44,501 nt of DNA from Rhodoglobus sp. (GTDB lineage: Bacteria > Actinomycetota > Actinomycetes > Actinomycetales > Microbacteriaceae): contig JAODLY010000008.1 of the NCBI GenBank assembly GCA_025464445.1, positions 1 through 44,501 of the forward strand, given 5' to 3'. Below are positions 12,334-21,348 of the stretch, in pieces; positions within the stretch are counted from its first letter, which is position 1; the number at the start of each line of letters is the position of its first letter. The notes under the pieces were generated by a model. That model was not told the origin of the DNA and ran no database searches. It worked only from the letters and a program-made list of their open reading frames with translations. Made by a program: the position numbers and the translations under genes.

Positions 12334-15300
12334 CTACTCCGCGCCCGCCGGTTGGGCGGGCGCCCCGGGCGAAGCGGCGGCGGGCGCGTCGGCCGCCACG
12401 ACCCCTGCCCCGAAGATCGACACGAGCAGGGCCGTGGTCCATTCGATGAGCTGCGTGTCGGTCGGCTCGGGCGGCAGGGGCACGATGACCGCTGCCCCCG
12501 CGGCGAGGTAACGCGCGCCAGGGTACATCCGCTGCAACCGCACCTGGATCGAGTCGGCAAGCTCCGCCGGCGCGATGCGCAGCCTGTCGCCCATCACGAC
12601 GACTTCGCTGAGGCCCGCCTTCTGCGCCATGCGCCGCAGTCGCGAGACGGCGATGAGGTTCGTGACCTGCTCCGGCGGGTCGCCGTAGCGGTCGGTGAGC
12701 TCCTCGAGCACGTGGTCGATGCTGTCCGCGGATGCCGCGGGCGCCGAGGCCGTGGACAGCTTCTGGTACGCCTCCAACCGCAGCCGCTCCGACTCGACGT
12801 ACTCCTCGGGGATGTGCGCGTCCACGGGAAGCTCGAGACGCAGCTCGGTCTGGCCCTCCGCGACATCCCCCCGGAAAGTACTGACAGCTTCGCCGATCAT
12901 GCGCAGGTAGAGGTCGAAGCCGACGCCGGCGATATGGCCGGACTGCTCGCCACCGAGCAGGTTGCCCGCCCCGCGGATCTCCAGGTCTTTGAGCGCGATC
13001 TGCATGCCCGCGCCCAGCTCGTTGTTGGCCGCGATCGTGCCCAGACGTTCGAGGGCGGTCTCGCTCAGCGGCTTCAACTCGTCGTAGAGGAAGTAGGCAT
13101 ATGCGCGCTCGCGTCCGCGGCCGACCCGGCCACGCAGCTGGTGCAGCTGCGACAGGCCGTACTTGTCCGCGCGGTCGATGATGAGGGTGTTCGCGTTCGC
13201 GATGTCGAGGCCGGTCTCGATGATGGTGGTACTCACCAGCACGTCGAACTTGCGCTCCCAGAAGTCGACCATCACCTGTTCGAGCACATGCTCGGGCAGC
13301 TGGCCGTGGGCGACCGCGATGCGGGCCTCAGGCACGAGCTCCTGCAGCTGCGCCGCGACCCGGCTGATCGAAGCCACTCGGTTGTGCACGTAGAAGACCT
13401 GCCCCTCGCGCAGCAGCTCGCGGCGGATCGCCGCACCCACCTGCCGCTCCGAGTACGGCCCGACGAAGGTGAGGATCGGGTGCCTGTCCTCCGGCGGCGT
13501 CGCCAGGGTGGACATCTCCCGGATGCCCGTGACCGCCATCTCCAGCGTGCGCGGGATCGGGGTCGCCGTCATCGCGAGGATGTCGACATTCGTCTTGAGC
13601 TTCTTCAGCGCATCCTTGTGCTCGACACCGAAACGTTGCTCCTCATCGATGATGACGAGCCCGAGATCCTTGAAGGCGATGCCCGCGCTGAGCAGCCGGT
13701 GCGTGCCGATGACCACGTCGACAGTGCCATCCGCGAGGCCCGCGATAGTCTCCTTCGCCTCCTTGTCGGTCTGGAACCGGGACAGCGCACGCAAGTGCAC
13801 CGGGAACCCCGCGAACCGCTCGGCGAAGGTTTCCATGTGCTGCCGCACGAGCAGGGTGGTGGGCACGATCATCGCGACCTGCTTGCCGTCCTGCACCGCC
13901 TTGAACGCCGCGCGCACAGCGACCTCGGTCTTGCCGTAGCCGACGTCACCGCTCAGCAGCCGGTCCATCGGGATGGGCCGCTCCATGTCTGCCTTCACCT
14001 CATCGATCGTGGTGAGCTGGTCCGGGGTCTCGGCGAACGCGAACGCTTCTTCGAGTTCGCGCTGCCACGGGGTGTCCGGGCCGAAGGCGTGCCCCCGCGA
14101 CGCCATGCGCGCGCTGTAGAGCTTCACGAGTTCGACAGCGATGTCGCGCACGGCCTTGCGGGCCCTGCCCTTCGCCGCGGCCCAGTCGCTGCCGCCCATC
14201 TTGCTCAGCGCGGGCGCCTCTCCCCCGACGTAGCGAGTGAGCAGATCGAGCTGGTCGGTCGGGACGTAGAGCTTGTCCGCCGGGTATCCCCGCTTGTTCG
14301 GCGCATATTCGATCACCAGGAACTCGCGCTGCGTCTTGATCGCGTTGCGCCCGCCGGTACTCACCTCGCGCTGCACGAGTTCGACGAAGCGCCCGATGCC
14401 GTGCGTCTGGTGCACGACGAAGTCCCCACTCTTGAGCTGCAGCGGGTCGACGACATTCTTGCGGCGGCTCGCGAGCCGCTTTACCTGCCTCGAGTCGTAG
14501 CCGGCGGCACGGCCGAAGAACTCGGCCTCGCTCAGCACGGCGAGTTTGGCATCCGGCAATTCGAAGCCGACATCGACGGATGCCCGCACCAGGTACGCGA
14601 CGCCGGCCTCGGCATCCACCGGGTAGGCCTCCACCGCACGGCCGGACACCTCATGCTCGGCCAGCACGTCGGCGGCGCGCTCCACGAGCCCTGCACCCTC
14701 CGCCGTCACCGCGACAGTCCAGCCGTCGCGCAGGAGGTTCGCGACGTGCCCGAGTGCTCCGTCGGGCTGGCCTGCGAAACTCGGCACCGCGGTGCCGTCG
14801 AGGCGCACGTAATCGTCATCGCCGGTGATCGAGCTCGAGATTTCGACAGGCTCAATCCGCCGGATTTCGACAGGCTCAATCCGCGGGATTGGCTCAATCC
14901 GCGGGACAGGCTCAATCCGCCCAGAGTCGAAGCTCGACATCGTCCACCACGGGCGGTTGCCTGCCGACGACCGCAGAACGTTGAGGGTGACGAAGTCGCC
15001 GGCGTCGAGGTCGATGGGTGCCTCGGCCCCGGCCGTCGCCGCGTTCCACGCTGCGCTGAGGAACTCCCGGTTGGTCTCGCTGAGGTTGACGGCGCGCGTC
15101 GCAACCCGTTCGGGCGAGAGCACGGCGATCGCGGCATCCGCCGGCAAATAGTGGGTGAGGGGCACAAGCCTGTCGACGAGCGCGGGGGCGAGCGACTCCA
15201 TGCCGTCGACGGGGATGCCTTCGCCGATCTTGGCGAGCATCGTCGACAGGCTCGGGAACTCGTGCTGCATCTCCCGCGCCCGTTGGCGCACCGCCTCGCT

Positions 15301-16014
15301 CAACAGCAGCTCGCGGCTCGGCGGCAGCTCGGCCTCGGTGATCTCGGTCGGCAGCGAGCGCTGGTCGGCGACCGAGAAGGCGCGCAGCTGCTCGAGCTCG
15401 TCCCCGAAGAACTCCAGCCGCAGCGGATGCTCGTCGGTGGGCGCGAACACGTCGAGGATGCCGCCGCGCACCGCGAACTCGCCGCGCCGGGTCACCATGT
15501 CCACCCGCGAGTACGCGAGGTCGACGAGCTTCTTCGAGAGCTCCGCCAGGTCGTACCCGCGCCCGCCCGCCTTGAGAGCGATCGGCTCGACGGTCGTCAG
15601 GTTGTCGGCAAGCGGCTGCAGTGCTGCCCTGACCGACGCGACCAAAACGAACGGCGTCTTCTGGTTGCCTTTAGTCCAGTCCCGGATGCCACGCAGGCCC
15701 GCAATCCGCTTGCCCACGGTTTCCGCGCTCGGGCTCAGCCGCTCATGTGGCAGCGTCTCCCAGGCCGGGAACTCGACGATCTGCGCTGTCGGAAGGTACG
15801 CCGCGAGCGAGCGGCGCAGGGCCTCCGATTCGCGCCCGGTCGCGACGATCGCGAGCAGCGCCCGCGGGCCGCCCTTGCGCGTGAGCAGGCCGGCGATCAG
15901 CGGCGCGCGAAGCCCGTCGACGAGCGAGAAGTCGGCGCTTCTCGTGGGTGCTTCGAGTGCTTTCTCGAACGTTCGGGCGCGCGAAAGGGCCGCGATTAAT
16001 CCTTCGAGTGGCAC
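12334..16014 (-). CDS. mfd: Transcription-repair coupling factor Mfd
   Basis: 1226 residues from a GTG. Mfd removes RNA polymerase stalled at DNA lesions and recruits UvrA. Visible parts are the N-terminal UvrB-like module (FPAWETLPHERLSPSAETVG), the polymerase-interacting region (GDFVVHQTHGIGRF), and the RecG-like translocase with GDVGYGKTE near residue 690, DEEQ near 790, TATPIPRTL, and a GRVGRGRERAYAY helicase motif VI. The C-terminal domain that binds UvrA is present. A stretch near residues 365-392 repeats RIEPVP/RIEPVE units and comes from a REP-like array at 14838-14920, absent from standard Mfd. The gene lies at the end of the pth-side cluster, next to a large secreted protein gene. 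Confidence 0.97.
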   Translation of the reverse strand: MPLEGLIAALSRARTFEKALEAPTRSADFSLVDGLRAPLIAGLLTRKGGPRALLAIVATGRESEALRRSLAAYLPTAQIVEFPAWETLPHERLSPSAETVGKRIAGLRGIRDWTKGNQKTPFVLVASVRAALQPLADNLTTVEPIALKAGGRGYDLAELSKKLVDLAYSRVDMVTRRGEFAVRGGILDVFAPTDEHPLRLEFFGDELEQLRAFSVADQRSLPTEITEAELPPSRELLLSEAVRQRAREMQHEFPSLSTMLAKIGEGIPVDGMESLAPALVDRLVPLTHYLPADAAIAVLSPERVATRAVNLSETNREFLSAAWNAATAGAEAPIDLDAGDFVTLNVLRSSAGNRPWWTMSSFDSGRIEPVPRIEPIPRIEPVEIRRIEPVEISSSITGDDDYVRLDGTAVPSFAGQPDGALGHVANLLRDGWTVAVTAEGAGLVERAADVLAEHEVSGRAVEAYPVDAEAGVAYLVRASVDVGFELPDAKLAVLSEAEFFGRAAGYDSRQVKRLASRRKNVVDPLQLKSGDFVVHQTHGIGRFVELVQREVSTGGRNAIKTQREFLVIEYAPNKRGYPADKLYVPTDQLDLLTRYVGGEAPALSKMGGSDWAAAKGRARKAVRDIAVELVKLYSARMASRGHAFGPDTPWQRELEEAFAFAETPDQLTTIDEVKADMERPIPMDRLLSGDVGYGKTEVAVRAAFKAVQDGKQVAMIVPTTLLVRQHMETFAERFAGFPVHLRALSRFQTDKEAKETIAGLADGTVDVVIGTHRLLSAGIAFKDLGLVIIDEEQRFGVEHKDALKKLKTNVDILAMTATPIPRTLEMAVTGIREMSTLATPPEDRHPILTFVGPYSERQVGAAIRRELLREGQVFYVHNRVASISRVAAQLQELVPEARIAVAHGQLPEHVLEQVMVDFWERKFDVLVSTTIIETGLDIANANTLIIDRADKYGLSQLHQLRGRVGRGRERAYAYFLYDELKPLSETALERLGTIAANNELGAGMQIALKDLEIRGAGNLLGGEQSGHIAGVGFDLYLRMIGEAVSTFRGDVAEGQTELRLELPVDAHIPEEYVESERLRLEAYQKLSTASAPAASADSIDHVLEELTDRYGDPPEQVTNLIAVSRLRRMAQKAGLSEVVVMGDRLRIAPAELADSIQVRLQRMYPGARYLAAGAAVIVPLPPEPTDTQLIEWTTALLVSIFGAGVVAADAPAAASPGAPAQPAGAE
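14838..14920. repeat. Four tandem REP-like units inside mfd
   Basis: Four units, each ending GGCTCAATCCGC on the plus strand, start near 14840, 14862, 14885 and 14903. The first two carry the full core TTTCGACAGGCTCAATC; the last two are shortened. Unit lengths keep the mfd frame (18 or 24 bases), giving the peptide units RIEPVP, RIEPIP, RIEPVEIR and RIEPVEIS. It sits in an interdomain stretch of Mfd. The same core occurs in recQ and the ABC-F gene. Confidence 0.75.
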
Positions 16015-16023
16015 CCGGCAAGT

Positions 16024-18951
16024 CTAGGCCAGCACTGTTCGACCCCGACGGCGTACGAACAACACCACACCCACCCCCACCAACAGCAGCGCCAACCGCA
16101 CCGGATCCCACGGGGAGGCGCCGGTGGACGCGAGCTCTGCGAGGCTTGGCGTCGGGCCGCTGAGCGACACCGCGACGATCACCCCGTTGGCGCCGAGGGT
16201 GAACCACACAGTTGTCGAGAGCGGAGTGCCGCCCGGCGCCACCCCGGTGAGCACGATGCGATGCTGTCCGGGCGGGGTCGATGCGGGTAGAGCGATGAGC
16301 GCGTTGAGGATGCCGCTCGGGCCGACTACCCCAGAGCCGATGACGATCGGCGTCGAGTACAGCGTCATGGTCCAGGTCGAGCCGACCTCGAGCCCTCCCG
16401 CGACACCGGTGATCGTCGCATCCCGGATGTCCGTGCCAACCTGGAAGCCGAGCTCGAGGTGCATTTCGGCGCCGAGCACGGAGCCGGTGAACTGCTGGTC
16501 CGCGAAGCCGTTCGCATTCGTAGCCCTGATAGTGAAGTCGTACTCGCCGAGTGTGGTCGGGGTACCGCCCAAGAGACCGTCGCTGTCGATGGTCACCCCG
16601 TCAGGCAGGTCGCCCGACTGCAGGGTGTAGCCGGTGACCGCGGGGGATGCCGCGATCGCATCAGTCGCGGGAACGCCCAGGTAGAAGGCGCCGGGGTCGA
16701 CATCCGTCCAGGTCGGAATGTCGAGGCTGGGGGCGAAGTACTGCAGGTGCGCGAATTCGACGATCGTCACCGACTGCCCTGGGGCGACTGAGGGAAGGTG
16801 ATAGGTCGTGTTGACCGCATCGGCCTGCCCGCCTGCCCCGTCGTCTACCCGCGCCGCCTGCGCAGTGTCACCCCAGTTGAGGACCGGCCCGGCAAGGTCG
16901 TCGAAGTACTGGTCGGAGATGACCAGGGCGTCGCTCAACCAGGTTCGGCTCTCTGCGGCAGCCGCGGCCGCACTCGCAGCGATACCGGCGACCGTGAACT
17001 GCGCGGTCGGCAGCACACTGGGCGCTGGTCCGCCCCAGAGCATCGTGACCACAGGGGTTTGCTCGCTCGGGTCGGAGGTCACGCGCCCGAACGACGTGGT
17101 GGCCACCTGCGTGGTCGGGCCGTCGGACCCCAGGTTCGTGCCTATCGTTACGTCGACATCCCCGACGGCGACACCACCGTTGTTGGTGAAAGTCCACGCC
17201 CGGCGTGACAGGTCGGCGGCGACATAGCTCGTCTGGGCTGTCACCGTCAGATGGTCGAGCTGTGCTGGGTCGTAGGAGTAATCGCTCGTGCCATCACGAT
17301 AGGTGCAGGCCGGGTAGAACGCGACGCTGTCGTCCGGTGTCGTCAGCGACGAGCTGAACCCGTCGAACGCGTTGCCTTGCAACGGGTCGTTGCCTGCCGT
17401 CGTGCCCGCGGCATCCTCGAGGTATCCCCCGGGGTTGGAACTCCAGCTCGTGTCGTACGTAGCAGCGGGATCGCTCGTGACGACTGGAGCGGTGTCGCCG
17501 TTGCCGTCGAGGGTGATCGGGGCGCCCGGGAAGGCCGGGCACTGCACCGCGCCGCCGAACGTCACGTACTGCACATGGGCGAACTCGACGATGCTGATGG
17601 ACGCCCCGGGCGCGATCGTGGGCAGGTCCAATCCGACCACCACCCCGTTGCCGATCGTGACGTCGGGGGTCTCGGCGCCCGCTCCCCAGTTGAGGATGTC
17701 GCCAGGGATGTCGGCGAAATAGGCATCAGGCATGGATGCCCGGTCTGCCAGCCACCCCGTTTCGGCATCCCGCGCGGCGTACACGTTGGAGGCCAGCGGT
17801 ACGACGTCGAGCGCGGGAGCCGGCTCGACCTGCACGTCGGCGCCTCCCCACAGGTGGGTGACGACCGGATCGTTCAGGCCCAGGCCGTCGTCGAACGTCG
17901 CGCCCCAGGTCGTCGTGTCGAGCGTGAGCGTGTTGGTGTTGTCCCACGGCGTGCTCATCATCGAAACCGGGAACCCGCCGGCATCACTCGCGGTGCCGTT
18001 CGTCAGCGTCCAGACATGTCTCAGCAGATCCGCGCTGACATAGGTGTCCTGGGTGGTGACGCCCAGGCCGTGGAAGGGCGTGAGAGAGCCCGAGTAGTCG
18101 GATGCCGTCGCGACATCCCTGACGGTGCACGACTCGGTCGTGTAGGTCTGGTCATCGAGGCTCGTCTGCATGACCTGGCTGAAGCCGATCCAGCCGGCGA
18201 CCGATGCCCCGAAGAATGAGTTGGTCGTCTGCAGGTAGTCGCCGCCCGGAACGCTCACGCCCTGCAGGGTGGTGACCATGCCGCGGGCCTCTGTGCCCCA
18301 GTTTGTCGTATAGGTCCCTGCGGGGTCCGTGACCGGGTAGGCATAGGTGCCGATCGGCCCATCCTGCGGCAGGGAGTTCAGCCGCACGCCGGGGGCATCC
18401 CCGGGGCAGCCAGGGGCCAGGCCGAGTGGTAGGACGAACGTCATGACGAGCTCGTCGATCGAGCTGGTGCCGTCGCCGGTATAGCAGGCAGCGCCGTCCG
18501 CGTGGAGCTGGAGGGGAGCGAACCCGTCCCTGTTGTTGTCGGTCACGGTCACGGACACCTGCGCCGAGAAGATGTTCGGCGTGCCCGCGGTGTTCCAGGT
18601 CGCGAGGACAGGGAACGTCGCACCGTCGAGTTCCAGCCAGATCGACGCGGCGTTGCCGTCGGCGGTCGCGTCCTGGCAATATCCGGAGACCGTGAACACG
18701 ACGACCTCGCCCTTCGACGCCTGCGCGTTCGCGTCTCGGATCGTGATGATCCCCGCCTGGTCGCCCGGGGCCGGCTGCGGTGCTCCCACGGTCTTGCCCG
18801 ACCAGAAGTCAGTGCTGGGGGCTACGGCACGGGCCGGAGCCGGCGTAGCCGCGAGCACGCCGACTGTCGCGAGAATCAGCGCCACCGCGAGGGTGACGAC
18901 CTTGTGAGCGGCTCGATGAGAAGGACGGAACTGTGCGGTGCGGGATGACAA
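16024..18951 (-). CDS. Large secreted cell-wall protein with duplicated modules and LAXTG anchor
   Basis: 975 residues from a TTG (AAAGG four bases upstream). An N-terminal signal peptide (hydrophobic 17-36, cleavage near APARA-VA) exports it. Two related modules follow: one has LWGGADV, WLADRASMPDAYF, ILNWG and ISIVEFAHVQY; the second, about 270 residues later, has LWGGPAP, WLSDALVISDQYF, VLNWG and VTIVEFAHLQY. Then comes a putative-Ig domain (LPDGVTIDSDGLLGGTPTTL) and another Ig-like domain. The C-terminus has LASTG (940-944), a hydrophobic helix and RRRGR. LAXTG is the signal of class E sortases in high-GC actinobacteria, so it is probably wall-anchored. It is probably adhesive or structural; no catalytic motif was seen. 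Confidence 0.85.
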   Translation of the reverse strand: MSSRTAQFRPSHRAAHKVVTLAVALILATVGVLAATPAPARAVAPSTDFWSGKTVGAPQPAPGDQAGIITIRDANAQASKGEVVVFTVSGYCQDATADGNAASIWLELDGATFPVLATWNTAGTPNIFSAQVSVTVTDNNRDGFAPLQLHADGAACYTGDGTSSIDELVMTFVLPLGLAPGCPGDAPGVRLNSLPQDGPIGTYAYPVTDPAGTYTTNWGTEARGMVTTLQGVSVPGGDYLQTTNSFFGASVAGWIGFSQVMQTSLDDQTYTTESCTVRDVATASDYSGSLTPFHGLGVTTQDTYVSADLLRHVWTLTNGTASDAGGFPVSMMSTPWDNTNTLTLDTTTWGATFDDGLGLNDPVVTHLWGGADVQVEPAPALDVVPLASNVYAARDAETGWLADRASMPDAYFADIPGDILNWGAGAETPDVTIGNGVVVGLDLPTIAPGASISIVEFAHVQYVTFGGAVQCPAFPGAPITLDGNGDTAPVVTSDPAATYDTSWSSNPGGYLEDAAGTTAGNDPLQGNAFDGFSSSLTTPDDSVAFYPACTYRDGTSDYSYDPAQLDHLTVTAQTSYVAADLSRRAWTFTNNGGVAVGDVDVTIGTNLGSDGPTTQVATTSFGRVTSDPSEQTPVVTMLWGGPAPSVLPTAQFTVAGIAASAAAAAAESRTWLSDALVISDQYFDDLAGPVLNWGDTAQAARVDDGAGGQADAVNTTYHLPSVAPGQSVTIVEFAHLQYFAPSLDIPTWTDVDPGAFYLGVPATDAIAASPAVTGYTLQSGDLPDGVTIDSDGLLGGTPTTLGEYDFTIRATNANGFADQQFTGSVLGAEMHLELGFQVGTDIRDATITGVAGGLEVGSTWTMTLYSTPIVIGSGVVGPSGILNALIALPASTPPGQHRIVLTGVAPGGTPLSTTVWFTLGANGVIVAVSLSGPTPSLAELASTGASPWDPVRLALLLVGVGVVLFVRRRGRTVLA

Positions 18952-19086
18952 ATGGCCTTTGATGCTGCGTTATGTGGCAGGCGGATCTCTGTGCCGGGTT
19001 CCTGACGGTAACACTGCATGGACCATTCGCCAGCACGAACCCACCACCCCAGTGTGGGGAAGCCGCCGGTCGGTGCGCGCGACAGC

Positions 19087-19434
19087 TCAGGATGCAGTGG
19101 GGCCCAGCACGGGTTCGCCGGTGCGTGGCGCGAGGGGAGGCTCCTTCAATTCGACGAAGATGCAGTGGGTCGGCGTCGAGCCCGTGTTATGCCCGCTGTG
19201 GTTCTGCGCCCCCAGCCAGCGCGCAGTGCTCGCTGGCATCTCCACATCAACGGCCTTGTCGCCCGAGGCGAGGCGGCGCGAGAAGGACGAGAGCGTGACC
19301 ATGACACTGTCAGGGTGATCGTGCGGGATCGACTCCTGGCCGGGCTGATCGAGGTACTCGAGTACGCGCACGCGTTCGTTCTCGAAGATCACTGAGTAGA
19401 GGCCGGGGTTGCTGGTTACGGGGTCGATCCACAT
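19087..19434 (-). CDS. Cupin-fold small protein
   Basis: 115 residues with one cupin-like beta barrel. ENERVRVLEYLDQPGQES leads into HDHPDSVMVTLS, a cupin motif 1 with two histidines for metal, and a later EMPASTARWL/HSGHNTG stretch gives the second motif. The layout resembles small BauB-like cupins, but the substrate is unknown. It lies between the pth and large surface-protein genes on the same strand. Confidence 0.7.
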   Translation of the reverse strand: MWIDPVTSNPGLYSVIFENERVRVLEYLDQPGQESIPHDHPDSVMVTLSSFSRRLASGDKAVDVEMPASTARWLGAQNHSGHNTGSTPTHCIFVELKEPPLAPRTGEPVLGPTAS

Positions 19435-19466
19435 GGGCCGAAGGTACCCCGACGAGGCAGCGACCG

Positions 19467-20054
19467 CTAGGCCGGCGGCGCGGTATGGAACTTGAGCTGC
19501 GCGGCGGTGAGGCCCTGCGAGGCGATGAGTTCGACCGCATCCGCCGCGTCTTCGAGCAGGGTGGGAAGCGTCGCGCGCTCGGCGGAACCGAAGTCGTGCA
19601 GCACGAAGTCTGCGGCGTTCTGACGGCCGGGCGGGCGACCGACGCCGATGCGCACCCGCGTGAAGTCGCCGGTGCCGATCGCGTCGATGATGTCCCGGAT
19701 GCCGTTGTGGCCACCGTGCCCGCCGCCGAATTTGAGGCGCAGCGAATCGAACGGGATGTCGAGCTCGTCGTGGAGCACGATCAAGCGGTCCGGAGAAAGC
19801 TTGTAGAAACGCAGGAGAGCCGCGACGGGAGCCCCAGACACGTTCATGAACGTGTTCGGCTTGGCGAGCAGCAGCTGCGGCCCTGCGGCGAAGCTGCGCC
19901 CCGAGGCGACGGCCGCGTTTGCCTTGTGGTTCTTGAAGGTCGCAGAGGCGCGGTCGGCGAGCAGGGCGAGGGCCATCTGGCCCACGTTGTGGCGATTGCC
20001 GGCGTAGCCGGGCCCGGGGTTACCGAGCCCGACTACCAGCCAGTGGTCGTCCAA
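19467..20054 (-). CDS. pth: Peptidyl-tRNA hydrolase
   Basis: 195 residues. Pth releases peptides from stalled peptidyl-tRNA for recycling. Family motifs: LVVGLGNPGPGYAGNRHNVG with the catalytic histidine, KPNTFMNVSG, LHDELDIPF and GGGHGGHNGIRDI. The TTG at 20054 is the only sensible start and lies eight bases after the rplY stop, so the two are co-transcribed, a common actinobacterial pairing. Confidence 0.97.
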   Translation of the reverse strand: MDDHWLVVGLGNPGPGYAGNRHNVGQMALALLADRASATFKNHKANAAVASGRSFAAGPQLLLAKPNTFMNVSGAPVAALLRFYKLSPDRLIVLHDELDIPFDSLRLKFGGGHGGHNGIRDIIDAIGTGDFTRVRIGVGRPPGRQNAADFVLHDFGSAERATLPTLLEDAADAVELIASQGLTAAQLKFHTAPPA

Positions 20055-20062
20055 CGGGGTGA

Positions 20063-20722
20063 TTACTCGGCGGCCTCGGCGGCCGCGTCATCGGTGGACT
20101 CTGCCGCCTCGTCGCCTGCCGCCTCATCCGCTGCGGCCTCCGGCTCTTCGCCGAGGTCCTGTGCGGTTTCGCCGGTGATGCCGACGATGAGCGTGTCGGG
20201 GTCGGTGATGAGGGTCGCACCCTTCGGCAGCGCAAGATCCTTCGCGTGGATCTGCGCACCCTCCTCGAGGCCCTCGATCGACACGACGATGTTCTCGGGG
20301 ATGTGCGTTGCCTCAACCTCGAGCGAGACGGTGTTGGCATCCTGGTTCACGCTCGTGCCGGAGGCGGACTCGCCCTCGAGGTGCACGGGCACGTCGACGG
20401 TGACCTTCTCGCCTGCGCGCACGACGATGAGGTCGATGTGCTCGATGATCTGGTGCACCGGGTCTTTCTGCACATCCTTGACGAGCGCGAGCTGCGTCTT
20501 GCCCTGGATGTCGAGCTCGAGCACCTGGTTCGACTTGCGCAGGATCAGCGCGGTCTCGTGACCCGGCAGCGTGACATGCTGCGGCTCGGTGCCATGACCG
20601 TAGATGACCGCGGGGATCTTGCCCTTCGCACGGATCTTGCGGGCGACGCCCTTGCCGAACGTGTCACGGATTTCCGTGACGAGGTGGTTGCTGTTCTGCG
20701 GCTCTGATGATTTCTGGGCCAT
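20063..20722 (-). CDS. rplY: 50S ribosomal protein L25, general stress protein Ctc form
   Basis: 219 residues from the ATG at 20722 with AGGAGAA upstream; an in-frame ATG at 20755 lacks a ribosome site. L25 binds 5S rRNA. The N-terminal RNA-binding domain shows FGKGVARKIRAKGKIPAVIYGHG, and the C-terminal TL5/CTC domain follows (VTVDVPVHLEGES). It ends in an acidic Ala/Glu/Asp-rich tail. It is first gene of the rplY-pth pair. Confidence 0.96.
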   Translation of the reverse strand: MAQKSSEPQNSNHLVTEIRDTFGKGVARKIRAKGKIPAVIYGHGTEPQHVTLPGHETALILRKSNQVLELDIQGKTQLALVKDVQKDPVHQIIEHIDLIVVRAGEKVTVDVPVHLEGESASGTSVNQDANTVSLEVEATHIPENIVVSIEGLEEGAQIHAKDLALPKGATLITDPDTLIVGITGETAQDLGEEPEAAADEAAGDEAAESTDDAAAEAAE

Positions 20723-20781
20723 GATTCTTCTCCTGGTGGGTGGTGGCGAACACACGGGGACTCACCCACCGCGTCGATAAC

Positions 20782-20823
20782 GGAACCGCTGGTTCCCTCG
20801 CCGAAGTTCAGTGCCCGATTCTA
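20782..20823 (-). promoter_or_regulatory. rplY leader hairpin and possible -10 box
   Basis: GGAACC-GCT-GGTTCC (20782-20796) forms a six-pair hairpin about 60 bases before the rplY start. TAGAAT at 20823-20818 on the minus strand is a plausible -10 element, without a good -35. The hairpin could shape the mRNA leader or act as a weak gntK terminator. Confidence 0.35.
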
Positions 20824-20844
20824 CACGGATGCCACGGCGGCGAG

Positions 20845-21348
20845 TTACCCGCCGGTTGTCTGCCCGCGCAGCCGCTCCACGATCGCCGCAACGATCTCGC
20901 TCCCGGTGGCATCGATGCCCACCCGGAAGCCCGCCTCGTCGGCCTGCAGCGGCTCGAGGGTCGCGAGCTGCGAGTCGAGCAGTGACGTCGGCATGAAGTG
21001 ACCTTCGCGCGCACCCATGCGCTCGGCGAGCAGTTCGCGGGACCCGTCGAGTTCGACGAACACCACACCGGGGTCCTTCGCCCGCAGCGCGTCGCGGTAG
21101 GCGCGCTTGAGCGCGCTGCACGCGCAGACGCACGGGGCCAGGGCCGTCGCATCCCCCACGGCTCCCAGCCACGGCCAGCGGTCTTCGTCGGTGAGCGGGA
21201 TGCCGTGCGCCATCTTGTCTTTGTTGGCCGCCGGATGCAGGTCGTCGGCATCGATGAACCCAAGGCCGAGGGCCTCCGCCAGCAGGGTGCCGATCGTCGA
21301 CTTGCCCGATCCGGAGACGCCCATCACCACGATCGAGGCGTCAACCAC
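20845..21348 (-). CDS. gntK: Gluconokinase
   Basis: 167 residues, typical of GntK. It phosphorylates gluconate to 6-phosphogluconate. The P-loop is GVSGSGKST (10-18), and family marks DADDLHPAANKDKMAHGIPL, DEDRWPWL and CSALKRAYRDALR are all present. The GTG start overlaps the upstream dehydrogenase stop. Its product is the substrate of Gnd, encoded divergently at 23432. Confidence 0.95.
   Translation of the reverse strand: MVDASIVVMGVSGSGKSTIGTLLAEALGLGFIDADDLHPAANKDKMAHGIPLTDEDRWPWLGAVGDATALAPCVCACSALKRAYRDALRAKDPGVVFVELDGSRELLAERMGAREGHFMPTSLLDSQLATLEPLQADEAGFRVGIDATGSEIVAAIVERLRGQTTGG

Noticed and set aside
11959-15999. A 1346-codon open frame on the plus strand
   Set aside because: It is the antisense shadow of mfd; the minus-strand frame has full Mfd motifs, while this one is Arg/His/Asp-rich and matches no family.
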